Source of the DNA: Anoxybacterium sp963668245
GTDB lineage: Bacteria; Bacillota; Clostridia; Peptostreptococcales; Anaerovoracaceae
Direction: 5' to 3'
Length of the DNA: 64,000 bases
NCBI GenBank assembly: GCA_963668245.2
Contig: OY764195.2
Coordinates: 2,666,001-2,730,000 of the forward strand
Shown here: piece by piece, positions 45,911 to 55,442 of the stretch
How positions within the stretch are numbered: the first letter of the stretch is position 1
Layout of the letters: each line of letters opens with the position of its first letter
Translations under genes and position numbers: made by a program
The notes under the pieces: generated by a model
What the model was told of the DNA's origin: nothing
The model's database searches: none
Seen by the model: only the letters and a program-made list of their open reading frames with translations

Positions 45911-46546
45911 ATGAAATATCAAGGAATTATTTTCGACCTGGATGGTGTCATCTGCAGTACGGACAAATACCACTATATGGCATGGAAATCCATTGCCGAC
46001 AAGGTAGGAATTGCATTTGATGAAGAAAGTAACAATCAATTGCGAGGTGTTAGCCGAATGGAGAGTTTAGAAATATTACTAAGTAAAGAAGCTGATCGAT
46101 TTACGTTGAAAGAGAAGATTGTTCTGGCAGAAGAAAAAAACCAATATTATCAAGAATTGTTAAAAAAACTGTCTCCGGCAGATTTAACAAGTGAAGTGAA
46201 AGCTACATTGGATCAAATAAAACAAATGGGGATTTTGATTGCAATTGGATCTTCAAGCAAAAATGCCAAATTCATTTTAAAGCAAATTGGATTAGAAGAT
46301 TACTTTAATCAAATTTCAGACGGAACAAACATCACCCATTCAAAACCAGATCCGGAAGTCTTTCTGTTGGCAAGTGAATATCTTCACTTGCCAACAGGAG
46401 AATGCTTAGTTGTTGAAGATGCATTATCTGGAATCGAGGCAGCCACTCTCGCTGGAATGGATTCCGCTGCAATTGGAAATGCTTCCCACCATTCGCCAGC
46501 TACATATCATTTGGATCGATTTCAAGATTTAATACAATATCTCTAA
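45911..46546 (+). CDS. pgmB: Beta-phosphoglucomutase
   Basis: A 211-residue HAD enzyme: IIFDLDGVICSTDKYHYMAWK (nucleophile and acid/base Asp), LRGVSRMESLEILL and SKPDPEVFLLASEYL, then VVEDALSGIEAA. It converts beta-glucose-1-phosphate from the GH65 enzyme into glucose-6-phosphate. I use the ATG at 45911, with GGAGG 7 bases upstream; the frame is open nine codons further. A U-tracted hairpin after the stop ends the operon. Confidence 0.93.
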   Translation: MKYQGIIFDLDGVICSTDKYHYMAWKSIADKVGIAFDEESNNQLRGVSRMESLEILLSKEADRFTLKEKIVLAEEKNQYYQELLKKLSPADLTSEVKATLDQIKQMGILIAIGSSSKNAKFILKQIGLEDYFNQISDGTNITHSKPDPEVFLLASEYLHLPTGECLVVEDALSGIEAATLAGMDSAAIGNASHHSPATYHLDRFQDLIQYL

Positions 46547-46572
46547 ATCAAAACCTAGATTTCTTTTCAGTG

Positions 46573-46608
46573 AAGAATCAACCGCTACTCTTTGGTTGGT
46601 TCTTTTTG
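46573..46608 (+). terminator. Intrinsic terminator of the otsAB-GH65-pgmB operon, overlapping potD
   Basis: AAGAATCAACC pairs with GGTTGGTTCTT (one wobble) around a 10-base loop, followed by TTT and then G. It begins 27 bases after the pgmB stop and its right arm lies inside the last codons of the convergent potD gene (stop at 46585). Confidence 0.7.
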
Positions 46609-48204
46609 ATCTTCGGATACTTCTACTTTTTGATAGCCATATTTGATACGCTTTTGAAATAGTTTGTCGCGTAAGAGTATGATCAAAATCAATACAACAA
46701 GGAAGCAGAAAACACTCAATATGATTAGCCAGTTTTTCATTGAAATCTGATTCAAATTGAAGCAGCGTATGTTAATCCACATTTGATTCAATGAGCTATT
46801 TACCTCGTCGGTAAAATATCCCATCACAGCACTGCACGCAAGAACATCTTCAGTCGGATACTGGGCAAAAAGTTGCCTTTTTGTCTGTTCTACTGGCACT
46901 GTCAATCTGTAATTTCCATCTTCATTATCTCCACTAAAAAAATATCCCAGCGGATACTCTGCTGTCTCTTCGGTTTCCTGGTCTGCACCATAGCACCAAT
47001 CAACATATTCATAAATCAGTGGATTTGCACCACCTGAAATGGTTGAAGTATATCCTACATAGTACATATTCCGGATGACGTTATCTGGTCTTGATATAAA
47101 ATTGATAAATGCTTCCGCAGCTTTTTGTTTTTCCTTATCGTTTTCAACGCCTGATTTCAGCATTACCCAACCATCAAACCAGAGGTTCGTACATTCTTTC
47201 GGCACCGCATAACTCAAATATAAATCTTCTTCTTCTGCCTGATCCAAAGTATATGGCCCATCTCCAGACCACTGAAGATTTGCAACCACTTTTCCTGTCA
47301 CCAAATCTGATTTCCCACTATCCGTCTCAAACGAATAACAGTTAATCCTCATCTGACGCAACACAACTTCGGCTTTGGAAAGGCTAGTTTGACTTGTATC
47401 GTTCATCAACCGCCCCAGCTGTGTTTGATAATCTGGTCGGGCGCGAAAATCATCATCCACCAGTAACTCACGGTTTACAATGGCTAAAGCAGGAAAATAG
47501 GATTCTCTCACACTATCTTTTATTGTAACCTGTTTTTCATACTTCGGATTAATCAAGATAGACCAAGTCGAAGCATCTTCCTCGCTCACTTCTTCTGGAT
47601 TATATACAATTCCAATCACGCCCCACATATAACCGGCTGCATAACGGCTCCATGGTTTTCCATCAATTTCATTGGTATCAAAAACACCTTTTATATATGG
47701 TGAAACGCCATTGGTATAATAATTATTTTCTTCTGTGGTATTAAAAAAATCATCCGATAACGGCTGTAGCATATCTTCTTTCATCAGCTTCATAATCATA
47801 TAGTCCGAGGGACAAATCAAATCAAAGGAATCTCCAAGTATTAGTTGACTGTACAAGTCCTCATTGGTTCCAAAAGTTGAATATTCAATTTCTACATGCT
47901 TTCCATAGGTGTTATAGTACCATTCTTCAAAATCTGAAACAATGCCGTTTTCGCTGGTTATGCTTTCACTTTTTAGGTCAATTGTATCCTTATCATCCCA
48001 ATCGCCTTCGTCAAGGTATTCCTCCCAATTTGAGACTTTCAAGACAATCGTATCGTCACTTGCATCAGCATAAGATTGTTGTGGTTTTACCATCTGAAAT
48101 AGGATAAGAGAACAACAAACCAGAGCAAATATGGATAGACGCGCTGAAAAGGAGATGCTTCTTCTTACACCGCATTTTATTTTACGTTCTTCTCTTTTTC
48201 GCAC
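46585..48204 (-). CDS. potD: Polyamine ABC transporter substrate-binding protein with C-terminal membrane anchor
   Basis: A 539-residue PotD-family protein: after a signal sequence (SISFSARLSIFALVCCSLIL) it contains LKVSNWEEYLDEGDWDDK and YSQLILGDSFDLICPSDYM, typical of spermidine/putrescine binding. Unusually it lacks a lipobox at the N terminus but has a strong C-terminal membrane helix (NWLIILSVFCFLVVLILIILL) followed by a basic/acidic tail, so it is anchored from its C-terminal end. GTG start at 48204, with AAGGAGG upstream; it overlaps potC by 23 bp. Confidence 0.87.
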   Translation of the reverse strand: MRKREERKIKCGVRRSISFSARLSIFALVCCSLILFQMVKPQQSYADASDDTIVLKVSNWEEYLDEGDWDDKDTIDLKSESITSENGIVSDFEEWYYNTYGKHVEIEYSTFGTNEDLYSQLILGDSFDLICPSDYMIMKLMKEDMLQPLSDDFFNTTEENNYYTNGVSPYIKGVFDTNEIDGKPWSRYAAGYMWGVIGIVYNPEEVSEEDASTWSILINPKYEKQVTIKDSVRESYFPALAIVNRELLVDDDFRARPDYQTQLGRLMNDTSQTSLSKAEVVLRQMRINCYSFETDSGKSDLVTGKVVANLQWSGDGPYTLDQAEEEDLYLSYAVPKECTNLWFDGWVMLKSGVENDKEKQKAAEAFINFISRPDNVIRNMYYVGYTSTISGGANPLIYEYVDWCYGADQETEETAEYPLGYFFSGDNEDGNYRLTVPVEQTKRQLFAQYPTEDVLACSAVMGYFTDEVNSSLNQMWINIRCFNLNQISMKNWLIILSVFCFLVVLILIILLRDKLFQKRIKYGYQKVEVSEDQKEPTKE

Positions 48205-48997
48205 GGTAGTCGCCTCCTTTTCTACTTGAAATCAGATTGCTCGTAATGACAGTCAATAAAATGACCAGAAATATCACTGTGGAAAGGGCCCAAAGCGCTG
48301 TTTTTATTTCTGTTTGCGCACCCTTCGTTGCATTTACAACATACGTACTAATCGTATCAAATGTGGCAGGTTTCGTGTATGTTGCAATGAAATAGTCATC
48401 TAAGGAAAGAGTGATTGCCAACAAAAATCCAGAGATTATTCCTGGTATGATTTGTGGCACCACAATTCGGATCAGTGCCTGCGGTGCCGTAGCCCCCAAA
48501 TCCAAAGCCGCTTCATACAGGCTGTGGTCCATCTGTTTTAGCTTTGGTACAACAGATAAATAAACAAATGGTGCTGCCAAAACAGTTTGCCCGACAATCA
48601 AAGGAATAAAAGTATCCTTATCAATACCGAAGGTCACAATTAGTAAAACACAAATCGAAAAACCAGTGACAACATCAGCATTAACCACTGGAATCTGATT
48701 TGATGCTACGATCAAATTTCGTATCCCCTTTTTAGAATAAAACGCACCGACAGCGCCTAATGTTCCAAGAAATGTTGCTAGCACAGCACACTTTAGAGCC
48801 AAAGATAAGGTGCCCAAAATCATTTCCAACAATTCTGGCGTCGTAAACAACTTGATATAATTGTCCATAGAAAAATCACCATGGGTTCCAATAATTGGTG
48901 TATCAGTAAAGCTATAGACTGCAAGAACTAGAATAGGAAAATACAAAAACAATATCATGATACCAAGCCAAGCAGATCCAACGATTCTTCTAATCAT
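48182..48997 (-). CDS. potC: Polyamine ABC transporter permease PotC
   Basis: A 271-residue permease with six hydrophobic segments and the EAA motif (YEAALDLGATAPQALIRIVVPQ). It resembles PotC: short N-terminus, LYFPILVLAVYSFTDTP near the start. It overlaps potB at the ATGA junction. It forms the membrane channel for polyamines with PotB and PotA. Confidence 0.9.
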   Translation of the reverse strand: MIRRIVGSAWLGIMILFLYFPILVLAVYSFTDTPIIGTHGDFSMDNYIKLFTTPELLEMILGTLSLALKCAVLATFLGTLGAVGAFYSKKGIRNLIVASNQIPVVNADVVTGFSICVLLIVTFGIDKDTFIPLIVGQTVLAAPFVYLSVVPKLKQMDHSLYEAALDLGATAPQALIRIVVPQIIPGIISGFLLAITLSLDDYFIATYTKPATFDTISTYVVNATKGAQTEIKTALWALSTVIFLVILLTVITSNLISSRKGGDYRAKKRRT

Positions 48998-49791
48998 ATG
49001 GTTGTCTCCCTTCCTTTATCTTCTTGAAATCCATTTGTCATCCAAGTTATGATAAAGATAATCACAAGTAAAACAATTGAAATCATAGATCCACTATGCC
49101 AATCATAGGCATTGAAATAAGTTCCAATTAAACTTCCCATAATAAATGTGCTATTGTAAAGCATGTCTAGTATGACATAATTGGTCATAGCAGGCAAAAA
49201 AATCATCGTTACGCCACTCATAATGCCTGGAACAGAAAGGGGCAAGGTCACTCTTAAAAATGCCTCTACTTTTGTAGCGCCCAAATCATATGCTGCCTCC
49301 AATAAGCTTGCTTCTTGTTTCATCAAAGTGGTATACAAAGGTAAAATCATGAATGGCAAAAAATCATATGTCATACCAATGATTGTATTTAGAAAAGGAT
49401 GGTATGCAAGGTTTCCTTCCATCATCGTTAATATTTCTTTTAATGCAACAATGCGAAGCGTAAAGTTAATCCACATAGGAACCACAAAAACTGCCAACAG
49501 AACGTTTTTCCTTCTTATCCTGCTCATAGCCAAAAAGTAAGCAACTGGATATGCAAGAATCAAACATACAATGGTTGTACTCAATGCAATAAGGACACTA
49601 TAAAAGAGCGTTCCCATTGTATTCGCGCTTGTAAAAAACCCAATACAATTGACTACGGTGAATTGTCCTTCTCCATTGGTAAATGCATAATAACAAACAA
49701 AGAGCAATGGAACAATTACAAAGCATATCAAAAAAGCAGCATAAGGCAGGCAAAGTTGCTTTCTAGAAAACATTATATTCATTGCGCTCAC
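48994..49791 (-). CDS. potB: Polyamine ABC transporter permease PotB
   Basis: A 265-residue permease with EAA motif (LEAAYDLGATKVEAFLRVTLP) and six hydrophobic segments, with an N-terminal LPYAAFLICFVIVPLLFVC helix. It overlaps potA at its start (ATGA) and potC at its end, so the whole transporter is translationally coupled. Uptake of putrescine or spermidine is expected from the family. Confidence 0.9.
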   Translation of the reverse strand: MSAMNIMFSRKQLCLPYAAFLICFVIVPLLFVCYYAFTNGEGQFTVVNCIGFFTSANTMGTLFYSVLIALSTTIVCLILAYPVAYFLAMSRIRRKNVLLAVFVVPMWINFTLRIVALKEILTMMEGNLAYHPFLNTIIGMTYDFLPFMILPLYTTLMKQEASLLEAAYDLGATKVEAFLRVTLPLSVPGIMSGVTMIFLPAMTNYVILDMLYNSTFIMGSLIGTYFNAYDWHSGSMISIVLLVIIFIITWMTNGFQEDKGRETTI

Positions 49792-51284
49792 TCCTTATCT
49801 GTTCCCAAGGTAATCCGAATCGATTCTTTCGGTATTGAAACACTAACATAATCATTTTCATTCCATAAATCTTGATCATGAAGATGAATTTCTTCTCCCG
49901 TTTTCGTTCTAACGATATAATGATAATGATCCCCCTTGTATATTAAGGATACAATATGCCCTCTGGTATTTCCCTTTTCAGAATCATCACTCATTGTTGG
50001 TGATGTTGCCGGCACTTTCACCAGAACTTTCTCTCCTACCCGTAGACCCTTATCTGTCATCATACTAGGAGATTGATCAATACGTTTCATTTCTTCTACA
50101 AATTGTGTTGGATTAAATTCAAACTCACCATCTGCAAATAAAACTTTATTTTCTGCGGTAATGACTCCGTTAAAATGATTGATACTTGTATCGGCATGGA
50201 TGACATGGATACCATCTGGTTCTATAGTTAAGCCTATTTCTATCCCTGTATTCACCATTTTTGTGGTTTTTACAACAATTTCATTGTCACCCGATATCAC
50301 AGTAATTTCATAGTGCATCCCTTTAAATATAACAGATTGGACCGTTCCAAACAAAGCCGCTTTTTCTTTTTCGACGAATTGAACATCTTCTGGTCTCACC
50401 ACCACATCCACTGCTGCACCGATTGGCAAATCATCCACACATTGAAATTCCACACCACAAAACTGCACAAGCTTTTTCCCAGTCATCTTTCCATTAAAGA
50501 TATTGCTTTCACCAATAAAATCTGCTACAAATACTGTTTTCGGTTCATTGTAGATTTCTTCAGGTGTTCCGATTTGCTGAATCATCCCATTTGACATCAC
50601 AACCACTTTATCAGACATGGTCAACGCCTCTTCTTGATCATGGGTCACATAAATAAACGTAATTCCCAATCTTTCATGCATCGATTTTAATTCAAGCTGC
50701 ATTTCCTTTCGCATCTTTAAATCTAAAGCGCCCAAAGGCTCATCAAGCAATAAGATTTCTGGTTCATTGACGATTGCACGAGCAATTGCGATTCTTTGCT
50801 GCTGTCCACCAGATAACGTAGATACGTCTCGCTTTTCAAAACCCTCCAAATCAACAATTTCCAACGCCCGTTTTACTTTTTCACTGATTACAGTTTTTGA
50901 AAGCTTTTCTTTTCTAGTTTGCGTTTCTCCTGTTTGGTTCTTATAAGTAACTTCTTGAATCTTTAACTTTAAACCAAAGGCAATATTTTCATAAACATTT
51001 AAATGTGGAAAGAGTGCGTATCTTTGAAAAACCGTGTTAATCGGCCTTTTATTAGGTGGAAGAACACTAATATCGTCTCCATTTAAAAGAATGCTTCCTT
51101 CTGAAGGTAATTCAAATCCTGCAATCATTCTCAACGTAGTAGTTTTCCCACATCCGGATGGCCCAAGTAGGGTGATAAATTCACCTCTCTTCACGGTTAA
51201 ATTAAATTCATCCACTGCCAAAAAACCATCAAAGCTCTTCTTGATTTTTTTTAGTTCTATCATATTATCTGTGTTCTTTTCCAT
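49788..51284 (-). CDS. potA: Polyamine ABC transporter ATPase PotA with extended C terminus
   Basis: A 498-residue ABC ATPase, longer than the usual 350-380. The ATPase has LLGPSGCGKTT, LSGGQQQRIAIARAI, LLDEPLGALD and IYVTHDQEEALTMSD. A TOBE-like region follows (SNIFNGKMTGKKLVQ), then a second similar module at the C terminus (SEKGNTRGHIVSLIYKGD), so a duplicated regulatory region is likely. Ribosome site AGAGGT. It energises PotBC. Confidence 0.9.
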   Translation of the reverse strand: MEKNTDNMIELKKIKKSFDGFLAVDEFNLTVKRGEFITLLGPSGCGKTTTLRMIAGFELPSEGSILLNGDDISVLPPNKRPINTVFQRYALFPHLNVYENIAFGLKLKIQEVTYKNQTGETQTRKEKLSKTVISEKVKRALEIVDLEGFEKRDVSTLSGGQQQRIAIARAIVNEPEILLLDEPLGALDLKMRKEMQLELKSMHERLGITFIYVTHDQEEALTMSDKVVVMSNGMIQQIGTPEEIYNEPKTVFVADFIGESNIFNGKMTGKKLVQFCGVEFQCVDDLPIGAAVDVVVRPEDVQFVEKEKAALFGTVQSVIFKGMHYEITVISGDNEIVVKTTKMVNTGIEIGLTIEPDGIHVIHADTSINHFNGVITAENKVLFADGEFEFNPTQFVEEMKRIDQSPSMMTDKGLRVGEKVLVKVPATSPTMSDDSEKGNTRGHIVSLIYKGDHYHYIVRTKTGEEIHLHDQDLWNENDYVSVSIPKESIRITLGTDKE

Positions 51285-51404
51285 CGCAACCTCTTGATTC
51301 CTTATTCCAATAAATTATTTTATCCGTATCGAAAGCGATATTTCTTCATATAAAAAGCAAAGTAGTCAAGTCCATTTGCCCTTGCCCCTTTGCCTTTTGT
51401 TCCA

Positions 51405-52163
51405 TCACTGTTCTTCGACATCATCATATGCACTGCTCAGCACAATGATATCAATTCTTCTATTTTTGGCTCGACCTTCTTCTGTAGAATTATCTGCAAC
51501 AGGTCTAAATTCACCATACCCCACTGCAATCAATTTCTCAGGCTTCAAATTACTTTTTGTAGTAAAAAGTCTTACCACATTTGCGGCCCTAGCCGCAGAA
51601 AGATCCCAGTTTGAAGGATATAAATCAGAATGCATCGGAACATTGTCTGTGTTACCTTCGATGCGAATATAACTATCACTCATCACACTAACCATATCTG
51701 CAATTTCCAGTAGTGTATGTTCATTTTCCGCTTTTATCTCCGCACTTCCAGAATCAAAAAAGATTGCATTGCTTAAGCTAATCACTAACCCGCGCTTATC
51801 CAATCCTGTTGAAACAGAAGCTGATAAATGCTCTTCTTTCAATTTTTCATCGAGAGCTTCCTTTAAATGCTCCATCTGTTCTTCTTCACCCATACCCGCA
51901 ATGGCCGCACCCGTCGTAGTAATGGAGCCGACGCTAGAGATTTCCATCTGCAATTCTTGCATCTTTGCTGCAGCATAACTACCATTCATCATCGACTCTG
52001 TGAAAGACTCTGACATAGCTAAGGCTTTTTGCTCATCAACTTGACTCACTGCAAAAAGAACGATAAATACAGCAAGCAATAAAGTCATCAAATCCGAATA
52101 TGGCAATAACCAAGCCTCACCTGCTTCTTCTTCATGAGGTGCATGTTTTTTTCGTCTAGACAA
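51405..52163 (-). CDS. motB: Flagellar motor protein MotB
   Basis: A 252-residue stator protein with one N-terminal membrane helix (SDLMTLLLAVFIVLFAVSQ) whose Asp carries protons, a linker, and a C-terminal OmpA-like peptidoglycan-binding domain (IEGNTDNVPMHSDLYPSNWD, then RAKNRRIDIIVL). It follows motA by 11 bases. With it the cell is expected to be motile; no other flagellar genes are in the window. Confidence 0.94.
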   Translation of the reverse strand: MSRRKKHAPHEEEAGEAWLLPYSDLMTLLLAVFIVLFAVSQVDEQKALAMSESFTESMMNGSYAAAKMQELQMEISSVGSITTTGAAIAGMGEEEQMEHLKEALDEKLKEEHLSASVSTGLDKRGLVISLSNAIFFDSGSAEIKAENEHTLLEIADMVSVMSDSYIRIEGNTDNVPMHSDLYPSNWDLSAARAANVVRLFTTKSNLKPEKLIAVGYGEFRPVADNSTEEGRAKNRRIDIIVLSSAYDDVEEQ

Positions 52164-52174
52164 AGAAATCCCTC

Positions 52175-52960
52175 CTAGCTACTCTTAATTTCCTCTGCTA
52201 TCCCTTCCTGTTTTTTGGAAGGCAGCATCGCTACCAGCTTTTCTTTTAACATAAATGGCGCATCACCCTTTTGGATTGACAGCACACCTTCAATAACCAT
52301 ATGCTTCAGCATAACTTCCTGCTGACTTTTCACTTTTAATTTCTTTGCAAATGGATTCCAAAGAACATATCCAGTAAAGATACCTAATATAGTTGCAATG
52401 AAAGCTGCAGCAATCGCTTCAGCCATCTTATCTGTATCATCAATATGAGACATCGCTGCAATCAAGCCAAAAACCGCACCTAATACACCAAGTGTAGGTG
52501 CATACATACCAGCAGATGAAAAAATACTCGAATTGGTCTCGTGACGTTTTTCCATGGCTTCAATTTCCATCTCAAGAAGTTCTAAAACTACATCTTCTTC
52601 CGTTCCATCCACTACCATGCGGACTCCTTTTTTAATAAAGGGATCTTCAATTTCACCAATCATACCTTCTATGGATAGCAGCCCATCTCTTTTTGATTTT
52701 GTGGAGATATCTACCATCAATTGAATCAGTTCAACCTCAGTCATAAGGTCCTGTTTTGTAAAAAGGATTTTGAACAACGCTCCTAGATTCTTTAATGTAG
52801 AACCTGGATAAGAATTTAGTATCGTGGCAGCAGTTCCAACAAAAATTACGAAAAATGCTGCGGGATTTAAAAACACCGTAAAGCTAATATGCTTAAAAAT
52901 CATCGCTCCTACTACTGAAAGCAGACCGATAATAACACCCAGCAGTGTAGTAAGTTCCAT
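52175..52960 (-). CDS. motA: Flagellar motor protein MotA
   Basis: A 261-residue stator ring protein. Four hydrophobic segments, with GMYAPTLGVLGAVFGLIAAM in the channel region, and a large cytoplasmic loop with charged residues (FIKKGVRMVVDGTEEDVVLELLEMEIEAMEKRHETN) where the FliG interaction lies. The pair motA-motB forms one operon, with a 313-base upstream gap. Confidence 0.94.
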   Translation of the reverse strand: MELTTLLGVIIGLLSVVGAMIFKHISFTVFLNPAAFFVIFVGTAATILNSYPGSTLKNLGALFKILFTKQDLMTEVELIQLMVDISTKSKRDGLLSIEGMIGEIEDPFIKKGVRMVVDGTEEDVVLELLEMEIEAMEKRHETNSSIFSSAGMYAPTLGVLGAVFGLIAAMSHIDDTDKMAEAIAAAFIATILGIFTGYVLWNPFAKKLKVKSQQEVMLKHMVIEGVLSIQKGDAPFMLKEKLVAMLPSKKQEGIAEEIKSS

Positions 52961-53273
52961 AGTTCCTCCTTAATTATGACGTCTCAAAAATTTGTTTATA
53001 TATTATGCCATATTATTGTACCATTATTTTGAATTTATTCAATTACCAAATAGTGTCTTGCAGAATATTTTACACGAAATACATATGATTTCACAACCAT
53101 ATGTTATGCATCATAAAAAGCAAGAAGAGCAAGGATTAAAAAAGACACCTTTGTTCTTTTTAATTCCTGCTCTTCTCTAAGTCAAAACAATTGTTATATT
53201 TCAAATTTGTTATAGATAACACATGCCTTTAAAAACTTATGTTAGCACAGGTAACTATTTTGTACTCTTCCGG
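52961..53273. other. 313-base gap upstream of motA
   Basis: Contains an imperfect 22-bp hairpin (53123-53176), which is the likely terminator of terC, and the motA promoter region. No additional gene is supported. Confidence 0.6.
53118..53176 (-). terminator. Probable terminator of the terC gene
   Basis: A long imperfect hairpin (AGAAGAGCAAGGATTAAA-like arms, 53123-53176) is followed by GCTTTTTA on the minus strand. It lies about 100 bases after terC, upstream of motA. Confidence 0.65.
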
Positions 53274-53933
53274 TTAGCTCTTTTTTCTCAACTTCCCAGC
53301 CATAATAACACCAACAATAATTACAATCGTCAATATCCATTTCATAATCATATATTGTTCGAAGAATTCAACCAAAAAGGTTTCGTGAACAATCATCTTA
53401 GCCGCAGTCCAAGCCAGCACTCCAGCACCAATATATATGATAACTGGGAAGCGTTCCATCCATTTAAGAATCACAGTACTGCCCCATACCACAATTGGCA
53501 CACTGATTAATAATCCCAATACAACCAGCAGAAAATCACCATGTGCGGCTCCAGCCACACCCAATACATTATCCAGACCCATCACCGCGTCTGCAATGAT
53601 AATTGTTTTAATCGCACTAAACATGCTATGAGAGGCCTTTATTTCATCATGCCCTTTTTCTTCCACAAGCAGTTTGTATGCAATCCAGATTAATAGTAAG
53701 CCACCGACTAAATGCAGCCCTGGAAGGTTCAAAAGCCATACTACAATTAACGTCATCAACGTTCGTATTACAATAGCGCCTCCCGTCCCCCATAGGATAA
53801 CTTTTTTTTGCTTGTCGGAAGGTACATTTCTAGCTGCCATACCAATTACAATAGCATTATCACCTGCTAAAACCAAATCAGTTATTATAATTGTCAGTAA
53901 TGCCGACCAAAAATCGGCTGATAAAATCTCCAT
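53274..53933 (-). CDS. TerC-family membrane protein (YjbE/YkoY type)
   Basis: A 219-residue protein with seven hydrophobic segments and the family's DLVLAGDNAIVIGMAARNVP near the N terminus, plus IADAVMGLDNVLGVAGAAHG later. These Asp residues line a path for metal ions; relatives export manganese to extracellular metalloproteins. A manganese riboswitch was looked for upstream and not seen. Ribosome site AGAGGTTAAGAA. Confidence 0.87.
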   Translation of the reverse strand: MEILSADFWSALLTIIITDLVLAGDNAIVIGMAARNVPSDKQKKVILWGTGGAIVIRTLMTLIVVWLLNLPGLHLVGGLLLIWIAYKLLVEEKGHDEIKASHSMFSAIKTIIIADAVMGLDNVLGVAGAAHGDFLLVVLGLLISVPIVVWGSTVILKWMERFPVIIYIGAGVLAWTAAKMIVHETFLVEFFEQYMIMKWILTIVIIVGVIMAGKLRKKS

Positions 53934-54060
53934 TTCTTAACCTCTAACTTACTTTCCAGCCACTTAGCAATATTCCAGTTTTGCTAATGGCCTCAATTTA
54001 ATGCTTATCCAACTCATAGTTTCATTCGTAATTTGACAAATAATTATATCACAACAAACA

Positions 54061-54098
54061 AAATAGGAGAATCCATATTTCTAAGATTTCTCCTATTT
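54061..54098 (-). terminator. Intrinsic terminator of the beta-helix lipoprotein gene
   Basis: A perfect 11-bp inverted repeat (AAATAGGAGAA and its complement), 16-base loop, followed on the minus strand by TTGTTTG. It lies 31 bases after the stop. Confidence 0.65.
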
Positions 54099-54129
54099 CA
54101 GATCAAGTTTTAATCGGTCAATCATACGA

Positions 54130-55422
54130 TTAACGATCGGTTCCTATTGCTGTGGCACTTGATGTTCCATCTCCATTGTCAGGTCTTTGGTGCATACCAC
54201 CTTCACCTGGGCCGCCAGCATTTGGTGGATTGCCACCTCCACCTGGGTTACCGCCACCTCTAGGCCCAGTTTCAACAATCTCTGTAATCACTTCTCCGTT
54301 CACGGTCACAGATCCCCCATTTAGTGTGGCTCCACCATCCGAATCAAAGGCTGAATTTCCTTCAATTGATATGATGCCCCCATTGATTGTAATGGTTCCA
54401 TTTGCATCAAATCCATCGGTATCTCCACTTGCCATCGTCACAGAAATCGTTCCGCCATTCACTTCAATCGCTACTTCTCCGCTTACTTTTTGTGCTGCGT
54501 TAATGCCATCATCATTCGCTGCGATTGTTATATCGCCATCATTAATTTGCACAAATGTACTTTCAATACCTTCCATACAAGTTGTAATGTTGATGGTTCC
54601 ACCGTCAATTTGAACACGGCTATTTCCTTGAATCCCATCATCCGTAGCTGAGATGTTCAAAGTACCACCCATGATAACGATATATCCTAGTGCTGCATCA
54701 TCAGTTTCAGCATGAAGGGCATCTTTACCAGCTTCTATGGTAAATGTTCCATCATTGATTAAAATAGAAGCATTGGCTTCTAAAGCATCTTCACCCGACT
54801 GTACTATATATACTCCTCCAGTAATTTTTAAATGATCTTTTGAAGAAACACCATTTCCTTCTGCTGAAATAATTTCTAATGCGCCCCTACCATTTAAAGT
54901 CAAATCAGATTTAGAGAAGATAACTGCATCGAGATTCGTATCTCCATCTGCCACATAGGTTCCAGTCACTTCCATATGATTATCACTGTCTGTTGTAGTA
55001 ACAAACACTTTATCCGCAGATTCCACATAAACGACAGGTGCGTCAGTATTTGTGATATCAACGCTGTCTAGGACCAATTGGACCTTTTCACTATCATCCA
55101 CATCAACGATAATTGTTACGTTGGTTGCAGTTCCACTCAGAACATACACGCCTTCGGTATCAATGGTCATATCCTGATTACTTACAACCTTTATGGACTT
55201 AGCCCCTGATGTATCTGCTGTCTGTTCAAGATCTCTGTCACTAAACAAATCTGTGGTATCTATTCTTGCACTTCCATTGGTTGCAACAACCGATTCAGCC
55301 GAAGTGGTTGTGGTTAGTGTGGTTGAACTGGCGGTTTCAGCACTGGAACATCCTACTGCAAATGCACCAAACATCAAAACGACCACAACCGTACTAATGA
55401 CTTTCCTTAATTTCTGATTCAT
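54130..55422 (-). CDS. Lipoprotein with repeated beta-helix carbohydrate-binding-like domain (DUF4353)
   Basis: A 430-residue lipoprotein: signal LRKVISTVVVVLMFGAFAVGC with lipobox VGC. The body is made of repeated GTxxxxAxxDALHAE and NGGTINIT-like strands (for example GALEIISAEGNGVSSKDHL, INDGTFTIEAGKDALHA), which is the Cthe_2159-like DUF4353 pattern of right-handed beta-helix. The C-terminal tail is Gly/Pro-rich. Polysaccharide or calcium binding at the surface is plausible for the family. The ATG at 55422 has AAGGGAG upstream. Confidence 0.85.
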   Translation of the reverse strand: MNQKLRKVISTVVVVLMFGAFAVGCSSAETASSTTLTTTTSAESVVATNGSARIDTTDLFSDRDLEQTADTSGAKSIKVVSNQDMTIDTEGVYVLSGTATNVTIIVDVDDSEKVQLVLDSVDITNTDAPVVYVESADKVFVTTTDSDNHMEVTGTYVADGDTNLDAVIFSKSDLTLNGRGALEIISAEGNGVSSKDHLKITGGVYIVQSGEDALEANASILINDGTFTIEAGKDALHAETDDAALGYIVIMGGTLNISATDDGIQGNSRVQIDGGTINITTCMEGIESTFVQINDGDITIAANDDGINAAQKVSGEVAIEVNGGTISVTMASGDTDGFDANGTITINGGIISIEGNSAFDSDGGATLNGGSVTVNGEVITEIVETGPRGGGNPGGGGNPPNAGGPGEGGMHQRPDNGDGTSSATAIGTDR

Positions 55423-55442
55423 ATGATCAACTCCCTTTTTTC

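Noticed and set aside
53934..54129. yybP-ykoY manganese riboswitch upstream of the TerC gene
   Set aside because: The leader on the coding strand lacks the conserved core as far as I can read; only a downstream terminator of the neighbouring gene is seen.
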